Shown here piece after piece: positions 1-6,519 of a DNA stretch of 22,253 nucleotides (the stretch's first letter is position 1; each line of letters begins with the position of its first letter). Under the pieces are notes generated by a model, which was not told where the DNA came from, made no database searches, and saw only the letters and a program-made list of their open reading frames with translations. Origin of the DNA: an uncultured Chitinophagaceae bacterium (GTDB taxonomy: Bacteria > Bacteroidota > Bacteroidia > Chitinophagales > Chitinophagaceae). The DNA is taken from positions 1-22,253 of the forward strand of contig CALKVC010000103.1 in the NCBI GenBank assembly GCA_937996595.1, given 5' to 3'. The translations under genes were made by a program, and so were the position numbers.

Positions 1-231
1 ACTGCTGAAATTATTTGTTTTATTAATTTTTAAACTATCGTTAATTTTAATTTCAGTTATAAATATTTTAGGCTTAATAGTGTCTTGAAATATTTTATTT
101 AATACAATTTCTTGAATTCCATTTGCATTACATACCCATAAAGTATCATTATTAAAACAATAATCAAAAATTCTTAAGTCTTTATTGCCTTTAGAATTAG
201 TTAATGTTTTAATATAATCTCCGTTTAAATT
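1..231 (-). CDS. Fragment of a sensor/propeller protein (Y_Y_Y-type region), fused to icd
   Basis: This is the 3'-most part of the minus-strand frame that starts as icd; it stays open to the window edge. From about position 213 leftward the translation no longer resembles isocitrate dehydrogenase. It reads like the end of a two-component-regulator beta-propeller leading into a Y_Y_Y domain: DTLWVCNANGIQEIVLN (a propeller blade with the usual LWV...NGI pattern), then TIKPKIFITEIKINDS, which resembles the P-x-I-x-I-x-x-I-x-x-N-x entry of Y_Y_Y domains. Such domains belong to periplasmic sensor parts of hybrid histidine kinases or related regulators in Bacteroidota. Composition is far more AT-rich than the rest of the window, with codons such as AAT, AAA, ATT and TTA dominating. 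The family call rests on a short stretch and is tentative. Linkage to icd is probably not biological. Confidence 0.5.
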
Positions 232-1146
232 AAGGGTTGCTATCACGCTGTAATCCTGCGGCGCCAGCAGGGCCTGTTGCAAAAAGTTGTCGGCTATGGC
301 ATCCTTAATAATCACTTTTCCACCAATAGCGCTTATTTTCATCTCTTCATTGGCAACCGCCTCACCGCTTTCTTTTTTGGTTTTTTCCCATTGCTGCCAG
401 GTATAAACCTGTCCGGCAAATTCCCTTTCCGCCAGTTCGTATCCCCAGTTTTTAAAAGCACCTTCGGTAAACTTCATGATATTGCCCTTATGCACTATCG
501 TTACCGAAGGAAGCTTATGTTCAATGGCATATTTAATAGATGCCCTGATTAGCCTTTCACTTCCTTCCTTACTCACCGGTTTTACACCCAGTGAGGTGGT
601 TTCAGGAAAACGGAATGCTTTCACCTTCAGTTCATCAACCAGGAAGTGCATCAGTTTTGAAGCTTCCGGCGTGCCGGTCATAAATTCAATGCCGGCATAT
701 ATATCTTCCGTATTCTCCCTGAAAATTACCATGTTCACTTTTTCCGGTTGCCACATAGGTGATGGCGTACCTTCAAAATATTTTACCGGCCGCAGGCAAA
801 CATACAGATCCAGTTCCTGGCGCAATGCCACATTCAGGCTCCTGATGCCGCCGCCAACAGGTGTGGTAAGCGGGCCTTTTATTGACAACAGGTATTCCTT
901 AAAAGCGTCCATGGTTGCTTCGGGCATCCATTCACCGGTTTTTTTAAACGCTTCTTCACCCGCCAGCACTTTAAGCCAGGTAATTTTTTTGTCGCCACCA
1001 TAAGCTTTTTGAATGGCTGCATCAAATACGCGTACACTGGCTTTCCAAATATCGGGCCCAATGCCGTCACCTTCTATGAACGGGATGGTTGGATGGTTGG
1101 GAACCTGCAGCAAGCCGTTGCTGCCCATGGTTATTTTTTCTGACAT
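211..1146 (-). CDS. icd: NADP-dependent isocitrate dehydrogenase, C-terminally truncated
   Basis: It oxidises and decarboxylates isocitrate to 2-oxoglutarate in the TCA cycle and makes NADPH in the cytoplasm. The ATG at 1146 begins MSEKITMGSNG. Visible family blocks are IEGDGIGPD (residues 24-32), the substrate loop GGGIRSLNVALRQ (98-110; S103 matches E. coli S113, the residue phosphorylated by AceK in enterobacteria), FRENTEDIYAGIEF, and ATLNLNGDYI (303-312) with D310 matching a metal-binding Asp. After residue 312 the expected SDALAAQVGG-type continuation is replaced by unrelated AT-rich sequence, so about 100 residues are missing, including a further metal ligand and the NADP-binding HGTAPKYAG region. 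As written the product could not work; the break is probably an assembly chimera rather than a natural pseudogene. Identification as icd is secure. Confidence 0.93.
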
Positions 1147-1241
1147 ACTTTATTTTTTTATGAGCCCGGCCATTGTATTCCTGTTGAACTTCAGTGGCGT
1201 CGCACCCTTGTACATTGGAAACGTTATTCAGCCTTATTAAC

Positions 1242-1312
1242 CGCGGAGAAAAGAGGAAATGTAGATTTCGCGGAGGTTTTTATAAACAATCCTGCCCTTA
1301 TTCTCTGCGGAG
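1242..1312. repeat. Three spaced CGCGGAG/TGCGGAG words in the icd leader
   Basis: Copies lie at 1242-1248 (CGCGGAG), 1269-1275 (CGCGGAG) and 1306-1312 (TGCGGAG). The first is preceded by TTAAC and two are followed by AA-rich runs. They fall between the putative icd promoter and its ATG, so they would be transcribed as untranslated leader. The function is unknown; they resemble dispersed CGCAGAG-type intergenic repeats that I recall from other bacterial genomes, which is unverified. Confidence 0.45.
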
Positions 1313-1325
1313 AATTTTTGTGCTG

Positions 1326-1333
1326 CAAAAGTA
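1326..1333 (-). promoter_or_regulatory. Candidate -7 element (TACTTTTG) for icd
   Basis: On the minus strand this reads TACTTTTGCAGC, an exact match to the Bacteroidota -7 consensus TAnnTTTG. No clear -33 TTTG is seen. It implies a leader of about 175 nt for icd, much longer than at other genes here, so a second promoter nearer the gene cannot be excluded. Confidence 0.45.
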
Positions 1334-1411
1334 AGTCAAGATGGCTATTCTTTTTTTTAATGATGAAACATAATTTATTAAAAAAAGTTAATGTTTACAT
1401 AATCCATTTAG

Positions 1412-1442
1412 AAGAAAAAGGCTCCCAGTTTATGGGAACCTT
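1412..1442 (-). terminator. Rho-independent terminator of the large lipoprotein gene
   Basis: On the minus strand the arms AAGGTTCCCA (1442-1433) and TGGGAGCCTT (1427-1418) form a 10-bp stem with one G-U pair and a 5-nt loop, followed by TTTTTC. It lies about 40 nt after the stop codon at 1480. Confidence 0.8.
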
Positions 1443-1479
1443 TCTCTTTATAACTAAAAATCAAAAACCAATCAGACAA

Positions 1480-3276
1480 TTAAAAACTTCGCCTAACCCT
1501 GAAAGTGCAGGCAATGGTTTTATTTACAGGTGGTGTGCCGGGTGCAACAACAATCCCGGTGAAATTACCTGCAATGAATTCGCCTACGGCGCCGTATTCA
1601 GTAATGTTTACATTTATTGATGATGGTTGCGAGGTTTGTGTTCCAATTTCAGAAGAACCAAACATTTCCAAAGTTTGAACGCTTCCTACCCCAATACCGG
1701 CATTGGTAAAGGAGAAGTTTACGAAAGATTGAGGGGAAGGGGTATTTCGTGAACCATAAATTGTATTGATGGCTGTTGAGCCATTGCCGTAATGGCCTAT
1801 TGAATCAGTTGGGAATGTAAATTCTACAGGAGTTCCACCATCAATTGTATATGATATAAACTGCTGAATGGAAGTTCCGCATGCCTGCAGGTTTCCAATG
1901 GCATTGGCTCCCGGTACCAGGGTTTGGTTTACAGGTGTGCTTTGCTGTAAAGATGTGAGGTCTTCTGCAATGAATACGGCATTGGCGGTATTATTACACA
2001 ATACGCTGGTAAAACTGAATGAACCGGTATTGCTCAGGGCATACCTGTAATAATAATTATCAATTTGCGAAATGATAAAACCATTGGTAACCGGGTTGCC
2101 GGTACAATTTGTTACCGTACCACTTACGGTTGCTATTCCTGAAGAAAGATTTACAGTAATGATGCCCAAAGAAACATTGCTGGTTCCGCTGCTGAAATTC
2201 TGGCTATAAATAGCTGTATTGCAAAAGTAGCCCGGGAAAATTTCCAGCAAAAGCTGTGAATTAGCAGGAATCGCTCCACCAACATAACCGGATGAATCAG
2301 TATATCCATAACCGGCATTATTGGGGTTTCCGACAACGGATATTTTCACAAGCGCCTGGGAAATGGGTATGCCATCGCTATTCTTAACCGTGCAGTTGAA
2401 CTGTACATAATTAGCCGGCACATCACAATTCCAGAATGAAAAATGGCTTACATCGCCTACATAATTACTGCCCGATTTAACAGCCTGGCCTTCTTCTTTC
2501 CACAATCCTTTGGTTTCATCAAATGACCAAAGCGGAATGGTAGCCGGGGCATTTGATAAAATGGCGGAAGGTATCGGCATCGTTAAAGTGGCTTTCTGGC
2601 CTGTTGCTATTTGTAATAACTCACCGGAAGTGCCCGTAAGTTCTACAGCTACCATGCCATATGTAGTAAGTGTTTTTAATGAACCGTCTGCAGAAATTCC
2701 ACGAAGGTCGCCGGGCATTTCCAGGTTTAAATCTGTTGCAGTTGGGCTTATCCAGTGAGCTGCAACATTGATGGTACCGCTATAGGCAGTATTGGTAGAA
2801 GCATTTACTACCGCATTGGCCGGAAATACGATACTCAGGCCATTGGCCAGGGTAACACTTCCGCCTGTAGCTGCAGGAACGGTTCCGGCAATGGTTTTTG
2901 GAATCAGTTTGATCCGGAAGAAAGCAGCTTTATCTGTTTGTGCAATATATGTCTTTATGCCTTTGAAATAACCGGGTTTGCTTACGGTAACTACAGCCGC
3001 TGTTTGCACCACCTGGGTATTCTTTATCTCAAAATATCCGTATTTATCTGTGCTGGCAGAGCCGGTTCCTGCTGTAACCGAAGCGCCCATAACCGGCGCA
3101 TCATTTTCGTCGGTTACAAATCCGGAAACAGAAGAAGCTACTTTTACAGTAAAATCGGGGAGCAACACGGTATTGCTTCCATCGCCACTTACTTCCTTCT
3201 GGCAGGAAGCAAAAAACAGGATAGCCATCACCGGTAGGATAAGCCTGGTAATTGTTGTTTTAAGCATTGTTGTCAT
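1480..3276 (-). CDS. Large outer-membrane-type lipoprotein with CarboxypepD-like and ZU5-like regions
   Basis: The 598-residue product starts with a lipoprotein signal peptide ending FFASC, with the acylated Cys at 25. A carboxypeptidase-regulatory-like beta-sandwich follows (about residues 48-110, SGFVTDENDAPVMGASV), then a ZU5-like stretch (about 130-290) with GGSVTLANGLSIVFPANAV and a characteristic LWSFDETKGLWKEEG...HFSFWNCD block. Two further CarboxypepD-like sandwiches appear to follow (about 295-350 and 375-430), and the rest is Gly/Ser/Thr-rich and unassigned. No catalytic motif is visible, so a surface structural or binding role is an inference. The GNAT gene lies 100 nt upstream on the same strand. 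The ATG at 3276 was used; the ATG three codons later is also possible. Confidence 0.85.
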   Translation of the reverse strand: MTTMLKTTITRLILPVMAILFFASCQKEVSGDGSNTVLLPDFTVKVASSVSGFVTDENDAPVMGASVTAGTGSASTDKYGYFEIKNTQVVQTAAVVTVSKPGYFKGIKTYIAQTDKAAFFRIKLIPKTIAGTVPAATGGSVTLANGLSIVFPANAVVNASTNTAYSGTINVAAHWISPTATDLNLEMPGDLRGISADGSLKTLTTYGMVAVELTGTSGELLQIATGQKATLTMPIPSAILSNAPATIPLWSFDETKGLWKEEGQAVKSGSNYVGDVSHFSFWNCDVPANYVQFNCTVKNSDGIPISQALVKISVVGNPNNAGYGYTDSSGYVGGAIPANSQLLLEIFPGYFCNTAIYSQNFSSGTSNVSLGIITVNLSSGIATVSGTVTNCTGNPVTNGFIISQIDNYYYRYALSNTGSFSFTSVLCNNTANAVFIAEDLTSLQQSTPVNQTLVPGANAIGNLQACGTSIQQFISYTIDGGTPVEFTFPTDSIGHYGNGSTAINTIYGSRNTPSPQSFVNFSFTNAGIGVGSVQTLEMFGSSEIGTQTSQPSSINVNITEYGAVGEFIAGNFTGIVVAPGTPPVNKTIACTFRVRRSF

Positions 3277-3376
3277 GATTATATTATTAAGAGAATTTGT
3301 TGGTCAAACAATAGAGGATATGAAAAATCATCCTGCTGCCTGGATGAGAAAAAAAATTCATAGGTACATCATTTTT

Positions 3377-3829
3377 CTATACCGGCAAACTGCAGTTTAG
3401 CCATCCGCTGTCAATATGAAGGCCCTCATATTTTTTGTAAAAATGAATGGCAGGTTCGTTCCAGTCAAGCACCTGCCAGGCCATGCCACTGTATTTTCTT
3501 TCCCTGCATTCCTGCGTTAACCTGTCAAATAATAGTTTGCCGATGCCTTTTCCCCTCAGTTTTTCTGTTACCAGTATATCTTCCAGGTACAGCCGTTTAC
3601 CCTTCCAGGTGCTGTACCTGATATAATACAGGGCAAACCCGTTAACCTGTCCGTCTGTTTCCGCAACAAAGGCCCACCAAACCGGGTTTTCGCCAAATCC
3701 GCTTTCAACAAAATGGTCAAATGAAACGGTTACTTCTTCCGGCGCTTTTTCGTAATCAGCCAGTTCATGTATCAGTTCCATCATCCGGGTGCAATCTTCC
3801 TTAACCGCTTTTCTTATAGTAACCTGCAT
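3377..3829 (-). CDS. GNAT N-acetyltransferase, spermidine/thialysine acetyltransferase (SAT)-like
   Basis: This 150-residue GNAT enzyme should transfer an acetyl group from acetyl-CoA to a small amine. The pattern is close to the SAT1/SAT2 branch: ELADYEKAPEEV (22-33), GFGENP (44-49), YLEDILV (81-87), the acetyl-CoA loop RGKGIG (92-97) and LDWNEPAIHFYKK (121-133), with Y131 placed as the usual general acid. Family members acetylate polyamines or lysine analogues; the substrate here cannot be read from sequence. I chose the ATG at 3829 because the family begins with a short V-x-I-R-x-A strand. A frame extension to 3886 would add 19 residues unlike the family. The gene diverges from the DinB-fold gene. 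Confidence 0.88.
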   Translation of the reverse strand: MQVTIRKAVKEDCTRMMELIHELADYEKAPEEVTVSFDHFVESGFGENPVWWAFVAETDGQVNGFALYYIRYSTWKGKRLYLEDILVTEKLRGKGIGKLLFDRLTQECRERKYSGMAWQVLDWNEPAIHFYKKYEGLHIDSGWLNCSLPV

Positions 3830-3883
3830 ACCTGTTTTCGTTTTTATTTTTAAAGGATGAATATACTGTAAAACTAAAATCTG

Positions 3884-3891
3884 CAAGGATA
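3884..3891 (-). promoter_or_regulatory. Candidate -7 element (TATCCTTG) for the GNAT gene
   Basis: The minus strand reads TATCCTTGCAG, one mismatch from TAnnTTTG, with a leader of about 48 nt. It is back-to-back with the DinB-gene -7 element 11 nt away, so its -33 region would overlap that element. Confidence 0.4.
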
Positions 3892-3902
3892 TTTAATTCG
3901 GT

Positions 3903-3910
3903 TAATTTTG
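3903..3910 (+). promoter_or_regulatory. Candidate -7 element (TAATTTTG) for the DinB-fold gene
   Basis: This is an exact match to TAnnTTTG, ending 17 nt before the ATG at 3928, which implies a leader of roughly 13 nt. No clear -33 element is visible. Confidence 0.5.
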
Positions 3911-3927
3911 AAGATAAAATCTAATGA

Positions 3928-4419
3928 ATGAAGAAAATTTTCTCCCGGTATGCTGCTTACAATGTTTGGGCTAACCAGCGCCTGGCAAATTGTATCAGCA
4001 AATTATCGGCTGAACAGGCAAACAGGGAGGTTACCAGCAGTTTCAACAGCATTTATGCTACTGTTCTGCATTTATGGGATGCAGAATCCATCTGGTGGCA
4101 GCGGCTGAAAATGAATGAACATCTTGATATACCCAGTGCCGGCTTTAGCGGGAATGCCAATGAATTATGCAATAACCTGATCAAACAATCCATACAATGG
4201 AGCGAATGGGCGGAACAGGCTACAGAAGCGGCCATGGAGCATGAGTTTATTTACCGGAATTCCAAGAAGGAACAGTTCAAACAACCGGTTCATGAAGTGA
4301 TGATGCACCTGTTCAATCACCAGAGTTACCACCGCGGACAGTTAGTTACCATGTTCAGGCAGGTTGGTATGAAAGAAATTCCCGGTTTTGATTATATCCT
4401 TTTTACAAGAGGAAAATGA
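3928..4419 (+). CDS. DinB-family four-helix metalloprotein
   Basis: The 163-residue product has the DinB/YfiT-like four-helix architecture. It opens with a typical MKKIFSRYAAYNVWANQRL helix and carries the three metal-binding histidines in their usual places: H48 (LHLWDAE), H131 and H135 (HLFNHQSYHRGQ). Family members bind a divalent metal and some act as thiol-dependent S-transferases (bacillithiol or mycothiol) or hydrolases, but most, including this one, have no assigned substrate. The protein is expected to be cytoplasmic, with no signal peptide. The gene converges on a lipoprotein gene, with 13 nt between the stops and a small hairpin formed over both stop codons. Confidence 0.88.
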   Translation: MKKIFSRYAAYNVWANQRLANCISKLSAEQANREVTSSFNSIYATVLHLWDAESIWWQRLKMNEHLDIPSAGFSGNANELCNNLIKQSIQWSEWAEQATEAAMEHEFIYRNSKKEQFKQPVHEVMMHLFNHQSYHRGQLVTMFRQVGMKEIPGFDYILFTRGK

Positions 4420-4435
4420 TGCGGCACCTGCATCA
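4417..4435. terminator. Compact hairpin across two convergent stop codons
   Basis: The arms TGATGC (4417-4422) and GCATCA (4430-4435) pair perfectly around a 7-nt loop. The left arm contains the TGA of the DinB-fold gene, the right arm the TGA (TCA on plus) of the lipoprotein gene. No T-run follows on either strand, so termination activity is uncertain. Confidence 0.4.
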
Positions 4436-5179
4436 GTTATGTTCAATCATGGTGAGGATGATGCCATAGGAGCCGTCTACAAAATAACCGCCAAGCCCCG
4501 GTACCGGTGGCTGGTATTCTGAATGAAAGAAATGGCGGTAAACCAAACCGATACCGGATGCATATCTTTCGCGGCTGATATTTATTTCAGAATATGAATT
4601 TGGATCGGTGGGGTTACCGATCACTTCATCGCGGTGATTAACCAGCAGCGTATTGGCAAGGTTGAAACTTCCCACCTGGGCAGCCTGGCCCACGCTATCA
4701 TACACATAATCCCAGTCATCCAGGTATTTCACCTGCGAATTGAGGGAATAGGTATCAATAAATGAATTCCCTTTCCATGAAAACTCATCTCTCACCGGTT
4801 GTTTCAGTTTGATGAACCTCATATTGTTTTCAATGAATTCCAATGAATTGGATGTATTAACTGCGGTAAATGTATTATCCGGAACCCAGGCAGCAGCCGG
4901 ATTGTTCCTGATATACCTGAATATGCGGTATGCAGGCCGTCCGAGGTTATCCGTAATCAAGGAATCTACCACAAATTTTACCTGGTAACTATGTGTTTCA
5001 GCGGTTGTGCCAAAATTTGTATAAACCAGCGAATCGAGACTATACGTAATGAATTTGCCTGTCTGTAAAGGAAAATATTCTTCCAGTTGCGGCGTCTGAA
5101 AGTCGATACTGGATTTGCCGCAGGAACTAAAAACAGCGGCCAGTGCTGCCAGGAAAATGCAGGGAATTAGTTTTTTCAT
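4433..5179 (-). CDS. Predicted lipoprotein of unknown function
   Basis: I do not recognise a named family. The 248-residue product starts with a lipoprotein signal peptide (MKKLIPCIFLAALAAVFSSC, Cys20), so it should be exported and lipid-anchored. The mature part opens with PQLEEYFPLQTGKFITYSLDS, a pattern I associate with Bacteroidota lipoproteins whose first strand describes a text-book-like beta sheet, followed by alternating polar/hydrophobic strands rich in Tyr and Asn, and ends in YGIILTMIEHN. No catalytic motif or repeat is seen. I chose the ATG at 5179; a TTG at 5188 would add three residues and is unlikely. It lies downstream of mnmA on the same strand (74-nt gap) and converges with the DinB-fold gene. 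Confidence 0.8.
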   Translation of the reverse strand: MKKLIPCIFLAALAAVFSSCGKSSIDFQTPQLEEYFPLQTGKFITYSLDSLVYTNFGTTAETHSYQVKFVVDSLITDNLGRPAYRIFRYIRNNPAAAWVPDNTFTAVNTSNSLEFIENNMRFIKLKQPVRDEFSWKGNSFIDTYSLNSQVKYLDDWDYVYDSVGQAAQVGSFNLANTLLVNHRDEVIGNPTDPNSYSEINISRERYASGIGLVYRHFFHSEYQPPVPGLGGYFVDGSYGIILTMIEHN

Positions 5180-5253
5180 ACAATTCAAGGTACATATTTA
5201 ATCTGAACAGATTGCCCTGATGGCAAAAATGCTGCTTTTGAAGTTTCCGTTAA

Positions 5254-6354
5254 TCAGTAACGCTGGATAATACCACCGCCAATCACATCTTCGCCTTCAT
5301 AAAATACGGCGCTCTGCCCGGGCGCAATACCTTTTACATTTTCAAAGAAACGAACTTTTATCCCTTTTTCGTATGTATACAGTTTGCTGAGCGCCCCTTT
5401 GTCTTTATAGCGTATTTTGGTTGTAGCTTCCATTTCTTCCGTTAGGCCTTCATATTTCATCCAGTTTAACTGGTTTACGCACATTTCCTGCCTGTTCAGG
5501 TCGTCTTCACTGCCCAGCACAACAGTATTGGTCTCCGGAATAATTTTGGTAACAAAAGCCGGTTTTCCAAGGGCAATATCCAGGCCTTTCCGCTGGCCAA
5601 CCGTGTAAAAAGGATATCCTTTATGCTTGCCCAGGATATTGCCTTCCTGATCGGTAAAATTTCCGCCGTTTACTTTTTCTTCCAATCCTTCCACTTTGCG
5701 TTTCAGGAATCCACGGTAATCATTATCCGGAACAAAACAAATTTCGTAACTCTCATTTTTTTTGGCCAGTTCGGGATAACCGAACGCTTCGGCCATTTTC
5801 CTGATGGCAGACTTGTGGTAGGTTCCTAATGGAAGAATGGTTCTGCTAAGCAGGTCTTGTTGCAAACCCCATAACGCATAGCTCTGGTCCTTGGTTTCAT
5901 CCAGTCCCTTCCTGATGAAATACCTGCCGTTGCTGTGCTGCAAAACCTGGGCATAATGGCCGGTTGCAATAAAATCGCATCCTAGCGCATCTGCCCTTTT
6001 AAGCAAGGCCCGCCATTTGATATGTGTATTGCACATCACGCAGGGATTGGGCGTTCTGCCGGCCAGGTATTCTTCTACAAAATTCTCAATTACAAAATCA
6101 CCAAACTCTTCCCTTATATCCAGTATAAAATGCGGAAAACCATGTTGTACAGCCGCCTGGCGGGCATCATTAAAACTATCGATATTGCAGCAGCCGGTTT
6201 CCTTTTTGCCGGTTGTTCCCACACTGGTTGCATAATCCCATGTTTTCATGGTGATGCCAACCACATCATAGCCTTCTTTATGCAGCATCAGGGCAGCCAC
6301 GGTACTGTCAATACCGCCACTCATAGCCATCAACACTTTTCCTTTTTTACTCAT
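5254..6354 (-). CDS. mnmA: tRNA-specific 2-thiouridylase MnmA
   Basis: MnmA adenylates U34 of Lys, Glu and Gln tRNAs and inserts sulfur delivered by a relay, giving s2U34. The 366-residue protein has the PP-loop SGGIDS (12-17), the catalytic cysteines C105 (NPCVMCN) and C206 (SYEICFVPD), GHYAQ (132-136) and KDQSYALWGL (155-164), followed by the beta-barrel C-terminal region ending GEDVIGGGIIQRY. All expected catalytic residues are present. I chose the ATG at 6354 (MSKKGKVLMAMSGG). The frame stays open upstream to 6492, but that extension only translates the heptamer array as KPQTSNL-type repeats and crosses the promoter, so it is not protein. The gene diverges from thyA. Confidence 0.96.
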   Translation of the reverse strand: MSKKGKVLMAMSGGIDSTVAALMLHKEGYDVVGITMKTWDYATSVGTTGKKETGCCNIDSFNDARQAAVQHGFPHFILDIREEFGDFVIENFVEEYLAGRTPNPCVMCNTHIKWRALLKRADALGCDFIATGHYAQVLQHSNGRYFIRKGLDETKDQSYALWGLQQDLLSRTILPLGTYHKSAIRKMAEAFGYPELAKKNESYEICFVPDNDYRGFLKRKVEGLEEKVNGGNFTDQEGNILGKHKGYPFYTVGQRKGLDIALGKPAFVTKIIPETNTVVLGSEDDLNRQEMCVNQLNWMKYEGLTEEMEATTKIRYKDKGALSKLYTYEKGIKVRFFENVKGIAPGQSAVFYEGEDVIGGGIIQRY

Positions 6355-6371
6355 ATCGAAATTCTTCGATG

Positions 6372-6379
6372 CAAAGATA
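6372..6379 (-). promoter_or_regulatory. -7 element (TATCTTTG) for mnmA
   Basis: The minus strand reads TATCTTTGCATC, an exact TAnnTTTG match ending 17 nt before the mnmA ATG. The -33 region about 20-25 nt upstream falls at the edge of the GAGGTTT heptamer array. Confidence 0.6.
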
Positions 6380-6393
6380 CTGAAATGTGGGTT

Positions 6394-6450
6394 GTGGTTT
6401 GAGGTTTGAGGTTTGAGGTTTGAGGTTTGTGGTTTGGTGTTTACAGGTTT
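6394..6450. repeat. Heptamer array, GAGGTTT unit, between mnmA and thyA
   Basis: Seven units in strict 7-nt register from 6394 to 6442: GTGGTTT, four GAGGTTT, GTGGTTT, GGTGTTT, then an 8-nt ACAGGTTT tail. Outer units are degenerate and inner ones perfect. The array lies between two divergent promoters and abuts the mnmA -33 region. The same unit in the same orientation forms the right end of the window. Confidence 0.9.
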
Positions 6451-6506
6451 ACCTGGAGTAATTGCTCCTCTTGATAACTTTTGGTGAATCACTTTTTAGT
6501 TTTCAC

Positions 6507-6514
6507 TTACTTTG
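6507..6514 (+). promoter_or_regulatory. Candidate -7 element (TTACTTTG) for thyA, almost on the start codon
   Basis: TTACTTTGCAGCT is one mismatch from TAnnTTTG and ends only 5 nt before the thyA ATG. If used, transcription would begin at or within a few nt of the start codon, giving a leaderless or near-leaderless mRNA. Confidence 0.4.
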
Positions 6515-6519
6515 CAGCT

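Larger units (their letters stand above)
1147..1479. other. Intergenic region: icd leader and lipoprotein terminator
   Basis: This 333-nt gap separates two minus-strand units. It holds a terminator for the lipoprotein gene (1412-1442), a candidate icd promoter (1326-1333) and three spaced copies of a CGCGGAG-type word inside the icd leader. I see no convincing small gene; short open frames here lack coding character. Confidence 0.7.

Noticed and set aside
1..231. A genuine natural fusion of isocitrate dehydrogenase to a sensor domain
   Set aside because: The break removes essential NADP and metal residues of ICD, the composition changes abruptly, and it lies at the window edge; a chimera is simpler.
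476..1003. Long plus-strand open frame opposite icd
   Set aside because: It is a shadow of the highly conserved icd frame and its translation matches no family.
1318..1620. Plus-strand open frame of 100 codons over the terminator region
   Set aside because: It spans a strong minus-strand terminator and the 3' end of the lipoprotein gene and has no coding character.
2755..3237. Plus-strand open frame of 160 codons opposite the large lipoprotein
   Set aside because: It is antisense to a gene with a lipobox and recognisable domains, and the translation is Cys/Arg/Tyr-rich and of low plausibility.
6355..6492. A 46-residue N-terminal extension of MnmA
   Set aside because: It translates the heptamer array (KPQTSNL repeats) and crosses the TATCTTTG promoter word; the family starts at the ATG at 6354.
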